A DNA stretch of 64,000 bases from Forficula auricularia (GCA_024734495.1 JALMQS010000055.1:11131340-11195339); one strand, 5' to 3'; shown: positions 1 to 11,912, counted from the first letter of the stretch. Notes: a model not told the origin generated them from the letters alone. Translations and numbers: made by a program.

Positions 1-798
1 CCCATAGCAATCACTTCTGTCCTATCCAAAATCATGGAAAAGGCCATCAACGAGCAAGTTCTACGAAACTTAGAGTCAAATAAATTAATCCACGATAGGC
101 TTCAGGCAGTCCCGGTCGACCGGTGACATCCTAGCATATGTAACTCATATCTGGAATAAAACCCTGGAGGCCGGGAATGAGACCCTCGCGGTGACTTTAG
201 ACATCTCAAAAGCCTTCGATATGGTCTGGCACTAAAAACTTCTTGCCAAATTGACCTCCGTCGGCCTTGCGGCGAAACTCTGCAAGTTGTTTGAAAGTTT
301 TCTTTCAGACCGTAGAATTAAGGTTGTCATCGATGGAATATCATCTTCCTCCTTACACACCAACGCTGGAGTTCCTCAGGGATCGGTTATCTCCCCTACG
401 CTCTTTCTTATCTATATCAACGACCTTCTAAACTTGCCCTTCAATCCGGTACATTGTTACGCAGATGACAGCACCCTACATAACGCCCCTGCATCGCATA
501 AAAACCATGCAGACATCCTCAATAAATTTAGACTTTTGCAAACTTAAAAACTGGGGATCCCAAAACTTAGTTAACTTCAATGCACTGAAAACTCAGTGTT
601 GCCTTATTTCTAGACGCGTCGACAGAAATCTCCTAAAACATATCATTCGATTCAAACTCACTGGAATTTAGGAATAACTCTAGGGTCTGACCTTTCATGG
701 AATGACCATATCTCAACCACTACGAAAGCTCCAACGCGCAAGCTTGGTCTCCTATTTAGGTCTAGAGGTTGTCCTCTCCTTGATGAAAATAAATAGAT
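1..798 (+). mobile_element. Non-LTR retrotransposon (jockey/CR1-like LINE), reverse transcriptase fragment, broken
   Basis: Internal part of a LINE reverse transcriptase, which copies its own RNA at a nicked target. Frames read SVLSKIMEKAINEQVL near the left edge, then VTLDISKAFDMVWH (catalytic palm block A, about 190-230), GVPQGSVISPTLFLIYINDL (370-430) and the catalytic CYADDST (453-472). Reading is interrupted by a frameshift near base 100, a stop near 232 and another frame change near 470-545. The 5' part lies outside the window. The 3' part is cut at about 800 by another LINE in the opposite orientation. The same protein is recognisable at 14.9-15.6, 29.6 and 42.0 kb, so this is one multicopy family. 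Assignment to a LINE is secure; jockey versus CR1 clade is not. Confidence 0.9.
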
Positions 799-801
799 AC
801 A

Positions 802-1262
802 TTTTTTTTTTTTTTTTTTTTTTAATGAAAACGATGAGAGAAGGTGTTACGCCAAAAGGTGTATCCCCTAAAGGCCTGGGTTGGCCCTTCCATCTTGAAA
901 AGAAGAAGAAGAGGAATTTTAGGGGCTGAGTAGGAGTTGAAGGTATCTGTGAATATGGGTCTTAAACAGCTGAAGGTTATAAGTCGCGGGAAAGATGGTG
1001 GCAGGGAGCAAGTTCCAGTCTCTGGAGGTCATAGGGATAAAAGAGTTGGCAAAAGCGCTTGTTCGATTTTTATCCAATTTGACAGCCAAAGGGTGATGAC
1101 CGTTCGAAAACCGCGTGTTTCTCGTAAAGAAGACTTTAGGAGGGATAATTGATTTCAGCTCGACTGAACAGACACCATAATAGTATCTGTAGTACAGGGA
1201 AAGGGCAGAAACGAGTTCTTCGGTGATCCAGGGAGTCGAGTGAGTTGGTTAGAGCCGGTTCT
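802..1262 (-). mobile_element. LINE 3' end inserted head-on into the preceding LINE
   Basis: A T-run at 802-823 is the poly-A tail of a minus-strand insertion. Reading minus from about 1262 gives the usual C-terminus of this LINE group, with SALSLYYRYY, then SFIPMTSRDWNLLP and TYNLQLF, ending in a stop at 919-921. The 3' UTR between stop and tail (about 824-918) resembles the tail of the SINE at 13.7-14.1 kb and the LINE tail at 33.8 kb. The copy is strongly 5'-truncated, as expected from target-primed reverse transcription. Confidence 0.85.
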
Positions 1263-2960
1263 CTTTGTCATTCAACAACATCAGCTACTCTCGGAAAAAC
1301 ATAATCTTTTCAATTAAATAATTAGTGATAGCTCTTCCTCCCTCTTCACTCTTTCAGATGGAGATTAGGGCAAAATTCTGAATTCGATTTTTAAGCATTG
1401 ATATTTTTGTAATAAAAAACCAAGTCGATAACTCATCAGAAGATATATTTAGCAATCCGTGGAAATAGATTTTACTGCTCTTTACCTCTTAGGTGTTTAA
1501 TTTTTAAAATACCTTCTTGATGGGTGCTTATAGTCCAACATAAAAATAGCATACTTACACCTAAATTTCATGTTTTTATGTTCAGGGGTTTAATTTGGAC
1601 GTTAATCATTGTATCAGGGTATTTGTATTTATACAATAAAATTTCATGGGTTAGTTAGATTTAGCTACTTTAAATCAACTTGTCCCAGGGTTATAGCTTC
1701 TATACCATCAAGGGTAGCAGTTTGAAATATAGCAGGTGAAGATTAATGATTTACAGCTAGTTCAATTGTCAAAGTAGTAAAAAAAAAATTGGGACGCCTT
1801 ACCATGCGGAAAAATTTCGGATGAAATATAATTAGGCTAGTCCATCAATTGACATTCCTTTGAATAGATCTTTTGAAAACCTATCAAACAGGTAATTTTG
1901 TAATTTATACTATGACTCCCCCGTTACGCGCTAGGAACCTGCAAATTTCAACCCCCTTTCTTACTTTGCAACCCGTTGATTTAAAAATATGAAAAATTCA
2001 TGGAACCTGTTTTAATGATACTTTAAAGCGCAGAAAGTGCAAGTCACATGAAATGCAGATGCAATGCGAAATATTTTTATATTCAATTAATATATTTATG
2101 ATGATTTTTTCAGTTTGTTTTTTGAAGGGATGATCTTTTTCCATTCGACTGCTGAGGTCCCCTCAAAATTAATTTCCTCATCATAAAAATTAAATGCGGA
2201 TTTAATAAAATCCAGCGGGAGTTTCCTGACTTATTTAATCCCGGTAATTAAAATGTTGATTATCTGTAAGAACCTCGAGCCTATGTGAAATGTTGAACCT
2301 ATTTTCTTATTCCCTTAATAGAACGATTCTCTCTCTCTCTCTCTCTTTGGTCCCCATTTTAAATTAAATTCATTAATATTAAATAACCAACTGGAAAGCT
2401 TAAAGAAATATGATTCACTTCGAATAAAAATAATATTCTCTGATTCAATTAGCAGCTGCAGAGGTTTTTATACCCAAATGAGAAAGGAACATTAATAGGA
2501 TTACGTTAATAATTAAATAGAACCTTTTCCATTCAGGATAAAGTGGGAGATTCAGACGAGCAGGAACGAGGTGGAACAAATCGATAGGAAGCATTTTATA
2601 ATTATAGTCAGGATCTTTTCAAATATTCATGGAGAAAAAGAAAAAGGGATAGTGAGAGAATGCGGGTTCCCTGGACTTAGTCTTCCGACTCAACGGGCAT
2701 AACCGAATTGATGACGAAGTAAAAGGATGCTGGTTTATCGAAGTCAAGGATTTAATTTGAAATTAATTTCAGTTAGAGATCACTAAACAACTAATTAAAA
2801 ACACGAAGTTTCAACTCTATTTCTGGAGCAATCACAGTGGCTTGGGAGGCAGAAGCAAGTGAAGCTGCACCTCACCAGAAAAAAGGAATGAAATTACGGA
2901 AACGGAAACAAATTAATAAATCTACTCTTATTAAACGAGCAAAAATTGTATATGTAGTTG
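1263..2960. other. Non-coding AT-rich stretch
   Basis: No gene, RNA gene or recognisable mobile element was seen. It holds a short (CT)n microsatellite at about 2328-2346. Base composition varies, with somewhat less AT-rich sequence at 2530-2900 that looks single-copy. Confidence 0.5.
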
Positions 2961-2962
2961 TT

Positions 2963-3705
2963 TATATATATATATTTGTATCTTAGTTCTATTTTGAAAA
3001 CGGCTCTACCGATTTTGATGAAATTCACGGCTTAGGGGGTTTTTGGGATGACAATTCGATCTGTCACTGTCTCATCTTCGACAAAATTGTTTTTGATGGG
3101 TTTTTCGTAATCAAATTAATTATTCTCAGGTAGACAGATCCAAATCTTGGAGTTTAAAAAAGGTTTCTCTTTTGTCTACTTTTGTACCCAGGCAGACAAT
3201 AGGTCGGGTTAATCCATTGTTTGTCAAGAACTATTGTGAATGTGGTGTGTTGTTGTTAAGCATTAACTAAACCCGAACAAAGCTCGGTCTTCTCAGGTAT
3301 ATATACATAAATATTTGTATATTTTTTTTTTATATTTTAACAACGGCTCTAACGATTTTGATGAAACAAACTCTACTAACAAGTTTTGAGGATGAGAAAG
3401 CGATCTTGATGCGGAGCGTGGGTGGATGTGGTGGAATGCGGAGGGGGTGCAGAAAGTGGGGGGCAGTGGTGGGGGATCCGGGGGTAGGGCGAGGTTTCGG
3501 TGGTGGGGTCGAGCATGATGGAGGTGGGGGAGTACAGTGGTCGAATACTATATAGATATATTTGTATTTTTTAATTTGAAAACGGCTCTCAAATAAAAAT
3601 CGACCTTTTTATCAGAATTTTTAAATTAAAAATAATATTAAAATAAAGATTTTAACTGAAGGAAGAAGTTACCGAGCATCGCTCGGTGCCTCCAGGTACT
3701 TATTA
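2963..3705 (+). repeat. Three-part dispersed repeat with terminal hairpins and a G-rich block
   Basis: The block 'TTTGTAT..(T/A)-rich..AACGGCTCT..GATTTTGATGAAA' recurs at about 2963, 3306 and 3552. Two units end in a small hairpin (GAGCaa.GCTC near 3275; CCGAGCatcGCTCGG at about 3671-3685), each followed within 10-12 nt by CAGGTA. Hairpin plus short tail recalls a Helitron 3' terminus, but no CTRR end is present, so that is only a possibility. Bases 3415-3545 are a G-rich tract resembling 24080-24395. Confidence 0.5.
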
Positions 3706-3747
3706 TTATCCGAATAGTTTATATATCTCGTATATAGTATATATACT

Positions 3748-4330
3748 ACGGTGCAAAAAAATCGACCCACTAATAAAAACTTGATTAAAAAGCAAATTGT
3801 TTTTAATATTTTTACAAATAGTCATATAATTTGTTCCATTAACATATAATAATAAAATGTTTCACCTAGAACCAACACCTAACTCCTTAAAAGTTATTGT
3901 TCCATTAACACTTAAACTAACATATTCAATAAATATTGTTGATAATTTTTGAATTTTATAAAAAAAAAATAAATTGAAATTAAATTAAAAGATACAATTA
4001 CAAATTATCATACTTTTTCAATATCACTTTAATTTACATAAAATTTTAATAAAATATCAAATTACATTTAAAATATCAATAAAATGAATAATTTTGAATT
4101 AAGCATCATTGATAGAAAGATAAGATATGCAAAATGGATATTTCTCAAGTTCAAGCAGTTCAAATTGTATACCTAACTAATCAAAAGTTAAGTCAACAAC
4201 AAGTGACAAGTACACTTGCAATAAGCAATAATTTCAATAATGTATGGTTCCTTGTAAAAAAATTAAAAATGATTTACTATTTAATAAAGTTTTTATTGGT
4301 GGCTCGATTTTTTTACACTTCAGTGTATTT
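3748..4330 (+). mobile_element. Internally deleted Tc1/mariner-type element
   Basis: Inverted ends share AAAAAAATCG.(C/G)CCAC.AATAAAAAC (about 3753-3790, and inverted at about 4284-4322) with TA at the borders. Inside, 4134-4265 encodes a short helix-turn-helix-like start containing KLSQQQVTSTLAIS, as in the N-terminal DNA-binding domain of Tc1-like transposases. No catalytic domain remains, so this is a non-autonomous relic. A 52-bp ribozyme-element fragment has been inserted at 3845-3896. Confidence 0.55.
3845..3896 (+). mobile_element. 52-bp truncated 3' end of the GTTTCACC ribozyme-element family, with 14-bp target duplication
   Basis: TTGTTCCATTAACA occurs at 3831-3844 and again at 3897-3910, bracketing 52 bases that contain only the family terminus (GTTTCACCTAGAACCAACAC). 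The same terminus closes the ribozyme-bearing elements at 11.5-12.1 and 36.5-37.0 kb. A perfect 14-bp duplication around such a short piece indicates extreme 5' truncation during target-primed reverse transcription. Confidence 0.75.
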
Positions 4331-4370
4331 GCCTCACGTTGGAGAAAAATTTTTGAAGTTGAAACTTCTT

Positions 4371-5516
4371 TTAACCGATTTCAAAAAAGGAGGCGGTTCT
4401 TAATTCCTTTTAAGGAGTTAGGTGTTGGTTCTAGGTGAAACATTTTAATATAATAATAAAAGTTTGCTCAAGTTCTCAATTCGTCTGAATTTTTTTTTGT
4501 GTCTATGTTACCTGATATCTTCGCCAATTGTGAACCGATTTTGATTATTTATTTTTTGTATTGGGTTCAGTCTAGTTTCCGATTGGTAAAAATATAAATT
4601 TCATTGGTATTGGCCCTTTTTTGTTATGTTTGTTCAGGCATAACTTCTTTGTTTATGAACCGATTTTAATGATTCTTTCTGCGTTTGGATCAGTATATCT
4701 CCAAGATAGTCAAGATACCTATTTATTTATTTATTTTATGTATGTTCAGCGAGAACTTTTTGCCACGTGGACCGATTTTGATGATTCTTTTTTTATTGGA
4801 AAGGGGGTACCTTAGAGGGTGGTAATAATTTGGTTGATATGATCAATGTCGAAATAACGTAAATCTTCAATTCTTATGAGCAAATAATCAAAATTATAAT
4901 AAATAAAAATCTTTTATAAAAAAAATCTTAAAACGTTCATTTAAAACCCGCAAACGTTTCGAGAGAATTTCTATATTTATGAATTGAATTTTACTATCAT
5001 TTCTGATTCATTCGCCCGACGCTTTCTCTTACGAGATGCATGCAAGATATTATATTAAGTCACTATTAATAACATCACTAAAAGAGAAAAATAAAAATAA
5101 TATATATAAATAAAAAAAAAATAAAACCGATTTCAAAAAAATTAAATTCAACAAATAAAATAATAAGAACTCAAAAATCAAATAAAATGCACTAAAATGT
5201 ATAAAATAATTATCTAATTTAGTTACAACTAAACGACGAAATTTTTACATGAAATGACTTTTTGAAGTTGGTGCTAAACAAACTAGGTATATAAGCTAGT
5301 TTACCCGCCAAACGTACTAAGTAAGATCCGTCGAGTGCAATTCATAAAATGTATATTTTTTGGCACCGACTTCAAAAAGTAATTTCATGTTAATATTTCG
5401 TCGTTTAGTTGTAACTAAATTAGATGAATTATTTATACCTTTTAGTGCATTTTATTTTATTTTTGAGTTCTTATTATTTTATTTGTTGCATTTAATTTTT
5501 TTTGAATCCGGTTTTT
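4371..5516 (+). repeat. Composite 'CCGACTTCAAAAA' repeat with internal foldback
   Basis: Starts AACCGATTTCAAAAAAGGAGG and ends near 5516 with the inverted form (TTGAATCCGGTT). Bases 4475-4900 match the reverse complement of 40975-41406 and 53450-53760. Bases 5120-5516 form an inverted repeat: arms carry AGTTACAACTAAACGACGAA near 5222 and its complement near 5400. The 53.1-53.8 kb copy has the same order in the opposite orientation. Bases 4399-4474 carry an inserted fragment with the GTTTCACC terminus (reverse orientation). I recall this CCGACTTCAAAAAAGGAGG sequence as common in arthropod genomes. No coding capacity. Confidence 0.7.
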
Positions 5517-5774
5517 ATTTTATATTTTTACAAAAATTATTTCGCATATAATAATGAAGGATAATAACATAACATAGTATTTATATTTTGAGACTTGTAG
5601 AGGAGCCTGATTAAAAGGTGACCGGCGGATAACGAGTTTCACCAAAGAGTTTTGTTTTTAGGATAACTTTTGAAAATAAAACAGAACCTATTATTGTTCC
5701 TACAATGTTTTCTTGCCCATCTATCAAGGCATTGTAGCTCGTAAACTAAATAAAATACAAACTTATTTTGTAAT

Positions 5775-5985
5775 GACACTGATACAAGAAGAAGTTGCAC
5801 CAAAAAGGTACATCTTCTGTACTCCGAGGTGTATCGTGAAAAGAAGAAATTTCAAGAATTGGGCCGGAGCTGAAGGTATCTTAAGATGTGGGTCTTGAAA
5901 GACTAAAGGTTATATGTAGCCGGGAAGACGGACGGAGGAAGCGAGTTCCTATCTCATGATGTCAAGTCATAGGAATAAACGAAAT
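5775..5985 (-). mobile_element. LINE 3' end fragment
   Basis: The minus strand reads the end of the same LINE ORF as at 802-1262 (the plus strand shows the antisense of the MTSRDWN region near 5950-5985 and of the 3' UTR near 5780-5840). It is diverged, with no clear poly-A tail. Confidence 0.6.
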
Positions 5986-5989
5986 TGAA

Positions 5990-8220
5990 ATTTATATCTA
6001 TTAATTTTCCCTAAAATCCAAAAATCGCATTAAAATATTAATCGTATGATTATTTTGTGAATGGTCAAATTTTTCGTGGGGCCCGAAATAATTTTTTATC
6101 ATTGAGTGTGAGGTATCTCTGTAAAGGTCTTTGTAATTAAAATTAAGTAGTAGTTTTGTTTAAATTTACTTCGATTTAAAATGACTCAAAGTGGCAATTT
6201 TTAAGTGATTTTTTGTACTAGCCCAATTTCATTTACTTAAATTAAAATACTGAAACAATTATTAAAATTAGCTCATTCTTTGAATTCATATGTCAATCAG
6301 CTAGTTACTTATATTAGAAATAAAACTCATACTATTCGAGTCAGACTCGTACTTGCCCAATTTCTTTACCAATTTTTTTACTGAAGTATAATATAAAATC
6401 TTTAGATAAACTAAATAAGAACTATTCATGAAATAGAACATTTAAGTTAATTTACTTTTAATATATAGTTTGTTTTCAAAAAATGATATCTCGATTTTTT
6501 CTGTAATTAGTATATTTTTTATTTGATATCTACCAATTACAAAAAAGAAAAAAAAGTAAGGAAATACAAGATATTAATTATTTTCATCTCCCTAATCGTA
6601 TACGAATAACAAATTGTAATTCTGATTGGTAATTGATGCCTTGTAATTTATTTACTTACTAATTGTTTTCATGTCTAGCCATTAAAAAGTTTCTATTTTG
6701 CTATTGTTTTTAGTAATTTAATATATCTTGTATTTCAATTACGTGTGTAACTAATTACTGCTAAACAATGATTAAATAAAATAAATTAATCTTTTTTAAT
6801 TCTTAATTGTAATGCGTTTCAACGTCTTAATCGGGAAGATTTTTTCCCTATTTTTATGCATCCTTGAAGTAGCGAGTAAAAATGCAATGGGCCAATTGAT
6901 CCCCCGTCGCTTTCATTTGAACGAATTAGTGTAGCAACAGCAGTTTGGGTCCCAGAGTCTTTTAAACAAATTCAAACATTTAAGTGAATTCGATACAGTG
7001 GTTCCAAATTGAATAATCAAATTATCGAGTGAAAATCTCCTCTGCACATGGGTATCCCAATCCGCAAGGAGATGAGTCCTGATCCTGGACACACAAATCC
7101 TTGGGGAGCAACTCGTTAATGCAATCAGGCTCGTTATTGATGACCCAGCTAATAAGTAATGACATTACCATCTTATTCTTGGCTATCGCAATGACCTAAT
7201 CATCAGTTTAATCATTCTTTGCCGTCCATGTTTTTCTGATCAATTATTCCGTTGCAGAGTAATTGATGAGCATGGAAAAGAGAAACGTCGACCACCGCGA
7301 CATCGGCCATCGAACAGCCTGTCTTGGTCAAAAATTCATGAAATTTACCCATTTCCTATGTCAAACGCTTCTCTGCATTAATCTCCCTTTATCAGCTATC
7401 ATAGAACAGTTCGTTTCGTTCCTTTCTGTTTTTTATTTTTCTCTTTACGCGAAGTATGTGTGATTCACTGATTTTCAACACCAATTTGCGATATAATTAG
7501 ACAAGTGCTGAATCCCTTTATTCGAAAATTCTTTTATTCCTATGACTTTTTGTAACTATAAGTCTATCCAGGTCTCTCTTTCTCGAATCCCAATCTCCGT
7601 ACTTCAAGACCTAGATGAACAGAAATAATTGTCTCCACTCCTTCCTATAAGTACTCTTTTCATTTCAGTAACGCAAGGGTCTGTCAAGTCCTATAGATAT
7701 AGCTGCGTCCTCTAGGTGTGGTCTTTTGGTATCATTTTTATTAAAAAATATCTCTAAAATATTGTTATTTTTGAGTAATTACACTTCTTAATGGATGAAG
7801 GATAGTTGCAGTAAGTGTTTCATGTCATTAGCGCAGTCGGTTTGCCATAATAGGACTCCCAAATGATCCCCTAATTCGTTAGCTTAAATTTAGAATTGGT
7901 ATTCATGACGTTTCGGTTTCTTGTTTCCAAAACCGTTTTCAAGTGATAATAAAAATATTTCTAGTAAACACAGCAACATCGATTCGCTGATCGATAAGTG
8001 ATCAGAATAAACTTAAAATTTTTAACTAATTTTCTAAGTTTTCCTTAGAAAAAATCTTACAGCTCATCATCCTAAATAAAAAATAAATTAAATAATATTT
8101 TATATCTTTATTATAGTTTTTATTAGTATCAAATAATTTTCCGTATCCATCGAAAGACCGTCCCTTATTTGTAAAAAACTGATCATGAGGTATGAATTTT
8201 TGAAGATCATGACAATTTTA
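5990..8220. other. Non-coding stretch, mostly AT-rich
   Basis: No gene seen. Bases 7020-7330 are more complex and not obviously repetitive and could be a conserved non-coding element. Near 7905-7960 the minus strand reads CCGAAACGTC preceded by an AAACGG..-type hairpin, a degenerate relative of the GAAACGTC ribozyme-like repeats at 16.0, 18.8 and 32.1 kb. Confidence 0.4.
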
Positions 8221-8655
8221 CTTTACCATACAGAGTATGGTCAAGTATTGTAATCGTTCATAAAAAAGTGTTGTTTTTTTTGCTTCGTTTTTCGAAATAT
8301 CTCAAAAAACGGCTGAAACTATTTTGATTAAAAAAATTGCGCGAAATCATGGCATTTTCGGTCTACATAAAAGCCCTAAAATGTGAACATCGAAAAATTA
8401 TAATTTGATTTTCAACACCAATTTGAGATATAATTAGACGATATTAGATAATAACTGTTTTGTCAAAATGTCTAATAGTACGTTAGTTAGTCTATGGGTT
8501 ACCAAATTTTCTTGGACGAGCTAGCTCAAAAACTAATGTGAAAATCAAAACGAAATTTCACATCTAGTTTTGTTGCATTCAGATTAAGAGCTGATTTGAT
8601 TTTGGTCCATATCCGCCCAAAATTAAGGGGCGTTAAAAATTATTTTAACTACTCA
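8221..8655 (+). repeat. Dispersed repeat (CATACAGAGTATGG family)
   Basis: Begins CCATACAGAGTATGGTCAAG and runs through CGGCTGAAACTATTTTGATT, GTGAACATCGAAAAA, GGACGAGCTAGCTCAAAAAC and AGATTAAGAGCTGATT. The same blocks in the same order occur at 44017-44385, and partly at 28930-29130 and 35590-35810. No protein is encoded. The 44-kb copy continues into the 115-127 bp tandem repeat; this one does not. Confidence 0.8.
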
Positions 8656-9026
8656 AAGAAATTAAAGATATAAAACACTTTTAATTTTAATTTTTTTTAA
8701 ATAAAAAAGTTCAACTTTTTTATATATAATAAAAATGATCTATAGCTGGTTCCTCAGTATGAGGGCTAAGAAAATATTTTCAGCTTATCAACTTTTACGT
8801 ACAAAGAAAGAACAAAGGAGAAGCAAGTTATAAAAATAAGCAGAGAAAACTAGAGGAAATTAGAAATTCTGAGAAATTGAACCAGAATTGCTCAAGATAA
8901 GATGAAGTTTAATTTAAAACAAAAAGTTATTATGCTCCTCATCAGCTTAAAAAATAGCTGGATTGAAGTAGGAGAGATTTGAGTATTTTCCTCCGGATAG
9001 TGAAAGATAGAGATGTGGGACTCTTA

Positions 9027-9189
9027 GGGCCGGTTGTATGTCGCAAAGTAAATGCTTTTTACCACTAACAAACGGTAGATGGTAAATGGAGGCACTGGGA
9101 TGGCCAATCAGATGACAGACACTTTCAGTGTCACCATCTACCGTTTGTTAGTGGTAAAAAGCATTTACTTTGTGACATACAACCGGTCC
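9027..9189. mobile_element. PIF/Harbinger-like MITE, 163 bp, TTA target duplication
   Basis: TTA at 9024-9026 and 9190-9192 flanks a near-perfect inverted repeat. It begins GGGCCGGTTGTATG and ends with the complementary CATACAACCGGTCC, and the arms are about 70 bp (both carry ACCACTAACAAACGGTAGATGG or its complement). TTA duplication and GGG/GGC termini are typical of PIF/Harbinger MITEs. The little divergence between the arms suggests a young insertion. Confidence 0.9.
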
Positions 9190-9194
9190 TTAGA

Positions 9195-10295
9195 GAAATG
9201 AAAGAGTTGGTTACGGATCGATTTGAGTGGTTGCGTCAAGCCAGTCTTAGGACTCGATGATGATGTTGAAACTTTTTACAATCTCTAGATTATTTTTAAA
9301 TAAACAATTTTGAACAAAAAATACAATCATTTAAATCGATCTTTTTTTTCAAAAGCTATAAGTATTTAAAAAAAATGTTCACGTTTTTGAAAAATGCATA
9401 GAGAAAGAATAATTATTTAGCATAATAAAAAAATGCAAATTTTCTAAATAAGTCGATTTTGAATCAATGACCATATAATTAATGTATGTGTTATTAAACA
9501 AAAGACAAAAATACTTATAATTTTCTTTATAAATTAAACTCACATCTACTCTCCAAAAATAACTATTTTAATTTGTTTTTAATTTAAAAAAAATGACTTA
9601 ATACGGCTAATTATGAGGTTTATTTAATTCCCATCAGAAATTAACACTTGATAACGGCTCCGGAAGGGAGGAGAGTAGTTATCTAATAGAAAATTCCATT
9701 AATTTTCTAACTTCACCCCGTTAACTGAAAAAGCCAGCAGAAAACATGAAAATCACTTCATCTGAATTCATTAATTCGTTAACCCGGAGAGAGGTGAACG
9801 ATATTTCCTTAGTGGGAATTTAATTTCACTGTTGAGTAATTGTTAATTTATTAAATTGTTTGTTGAAGGTTTATATTCGTGGAAGGAACAACAAAGCCCA
9901 ACAAATTCGGGTGCTAATAACAAAGGGATTAGAGATCGATGATTCATGTGGCGCATTTGAACAATGGCCTAAGCTGCGAGCTCTCCGGCCGATTGACCAC
10001 ACGCATGGGAACAATAGCGCCGACAATATTAAAAACCTTTAATTTGGTATGATCGTTATTTTGAGTTGTTAAATGCCGTTTTGTGAGAGATAAATTGCAT
10101 TTCCGAAAGAATTACTAGTAAATTCATAAACTGTGGTTTGAAATCGAAAAAAAAAACTACGATCCTTTAAATTTGTACTATCATACTCGTATATTATATT
10201 AGAGGTTTATTTTAAAATTAAAAAGCGAGTTTGGGCTATACATTTCAAATTGTCAATAGGAGAGAATTTAAATTTCTAAAGAAATCACAAGACAA
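9195..10295. other. Non-coding stretch with a more complex segment at 9860-10040
   Basis: No repeat recognised. Bases 9860-10042 hold a 60-codon open frame of mixed composition that matches nothing I recognise; it could equally be a conserved regulatory segment. Confidence 0.35.
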
Positions 10296-10297
10296 TC

Positions 10298-10505
10298 TAC
10301 TAAATCCGAGCTGACATGGATAATTTGTATTACATGTCAGAAGGATTGAATTAACCCACTAAGAAATTAAATCTGAGTGCTAAAAAAACAATCCGGTCCA
10401 AATGAATACCCTGTGAGGTGGACCCATCCGACTTATTATCCCGGATTGCTTTTTTTGTCACTCGGGTTCAATTCCCGAATAGTTGAACACAACCTTTCTA
10501 AGGTG
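10298..10505 (-). mobile_element. tRNA-derived SINE copy
   Basis: Contains a tRNA T-arm-like B box (GGGTTCAATTCCCG near 10467) and the family blocks 'AATCCGAGCTGACATGGATA' and 'ACATGTCAGAAGG'. The same blocks recur at 23410-23540, 24735-24850, 52615-52715, 54050-54290 and 55965-56200. Orientation within the composite is mixed, and the copy is rearranged. A fragment with TAAATCCGAGGTG also lies at 10800-10850. Confidence 0.5.
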
Positions 10506-11084
10506 AAAGTTATTAATACAAACTTAATGGAATTCTGTAGGTAGAAAGCCGAAAATATGACAGAAGTTAATATATGTATATTTGGGCACCAGAACGAACT
10601 TTCTATGACATTTCTTTATTAAGTTATAGCGAGTATCTGAGTCCAGACATACAGACAGATCCACTAGCACAAGACAGAAATCCTTGGAATTGATTTTTCC
10701 CTGCCTTTAATAGGTACTACATTATTTTCTGAATAATACAAGAATAAAAAAAATGATATTTTTCGAGTGAATTCAATGCTATAGAAAATCAATTCACCTC
10801 CTAAATCCGAGGTGTTTTGGATAATCCGAAGGCGGGCTTCGCAGCTGGTTATAAAATAAAATAATTATATTTATATGTGACCCTGAGCTAATTACGATGT
10901 TTACGTGCAGATTAATATACATTTTTAAGTAAAATTTAATAGCTGGTTATATATTTCAGATGGAATTATGTACCTGACCTTGTCGAGACAATTCGTTCAA
11001 TAACCCTTTTTCTACCTGCCACATACCTTTAAATTCAACCACTCAATTCTTTCAACTCCCATTGGCTCACCCCCTCCACTCGCC

Positions 11085-11335
11085 CTGTACTATAATAACA
11101 TCGATACAATGTAAAATTTTTATATTCAGTGTTCTGTTTAACCTCCTGATGAAGGGTTCATAGCCCGAAATATGTATAGAGATAAATAAAAAATCTCCAA
11201 AATAATTTAAAAGATTTTTTAATTTTTTTAATTTTATTTCCTCTTTGTGAAACACCACTATAACCCGTTAAATAATAATTCCTTTGTTTAATATGTTTCA
11301 CTATAAACCAACACCGCTTTCCCTAAACTTTATTT
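11085..11335 (+). mobile_element. Diverged ribozyme element (GTTTCACC family)
   Basis: Carries a hammerhead-like core at 11146-11178, a T-rich segment ('GATTTTTTAATTTTTTTAATT' near 11211) also present in the arms at 11560 and 11940, and the family terminus GTTTCACTATAAACCAACACC near 11294. The order matches the right half of the foldback at 11482-12078. No target duplication could be identified. Confidence 0.6.
11146..11178 (+). ncRNA. Hammerhead ribozyme-like motif, GTTTCACC family
   Basis: CTGATGA (11146-11152), a hairpin closed by GGG..CCC (GGGTTCATAGCCC), GAAA (11167-11170), then a minimal stem III (AU / AU closing a 4-nt loop) ending in AUA as the putative cleavage triplet. Just outside, CTC precedes the core and GAG follows it, giving a 3-bp stem I. 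All elements of a type I hammerhead are present; activity is inferred. Confidence 0.6.
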
Positions 11336-11605
11336 CAGATGGGTTTGTCTCGGAAGATTTCCAAGGAGCTGGATAGTTTTTTGGCACTTAGGTTTGACTC
11401 CTGACAAGACAACAAGCATTCTGAAATGTAATCAGATTTATCTATACCATTTTATAGTATTAAGCAGAGGATAACTTCATTGATCAAGATAAGAGTAAAA
11501 TAAATATTATATTTAATATTGATTTACTATGAGTTAAGGATTCTTGGTCACATATTTCACATTAAAATTAAAAAATTAAAAGATGTAAAAATTTTTTTCT
11601 TTTTC

Positions 11606-11640
11606 AATATATATATTTCGGGCTATCAACCCATCTTCAG
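11606..11640 (-). ncRNA. Hammerhead ribozyme-like motif (left arm)
   Basis: On the minus strand: CTGAAGA, hairpin GGGTTGATAGCCC (GGG/CCC extended by U-G and U-A pairs, 3-nt loop), GAAA, then alternating AU able to fold into a 3-bp stem III and ending AUU. Flanking TTC and GAA can form stem I. Read against the hammerhead consensus CUGANGA..GAAA..NUH. Confidence 0.6.
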
Positions 11641-11878
11641 GAAGTACAGAAAAATTTATTCCCAGCGTAGAGACATAAGTCAATGAACTTCTAACTTTTC
11701 TTTTATCTATCCACACCTATGTCAATAAACCCCTACCCAACCTGATATTTTCACTTAATAATAGCCTAAGAGAAAATGTCCTTTAAAATAATTCAAACAT
11801 TCTTTCCCTCTGTTCAATAAACATAGATATATATATAACCTGTTATTCAATAAGTTGAATTAGTTCTTTCTGAACTTC

Positions 11879-11912
11879 CTGAAGATGGGTTGATAGGCCG
11901 AAATATATATGT
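11879..11912 (+). ncRNA. Hammerhead ribozyme-like motif (right arm)
   Basis: CTGAAGA (11879-11885), hairpin with one base change relative to the left arm (GGGTTGATAGGCC), GAAA at 11900-11903, and a shortened AU stem III followed by GTTGAAAAAG. The triplet at the cleavage position has drifted, so this copy may be inactive. Confidence 0.5.
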
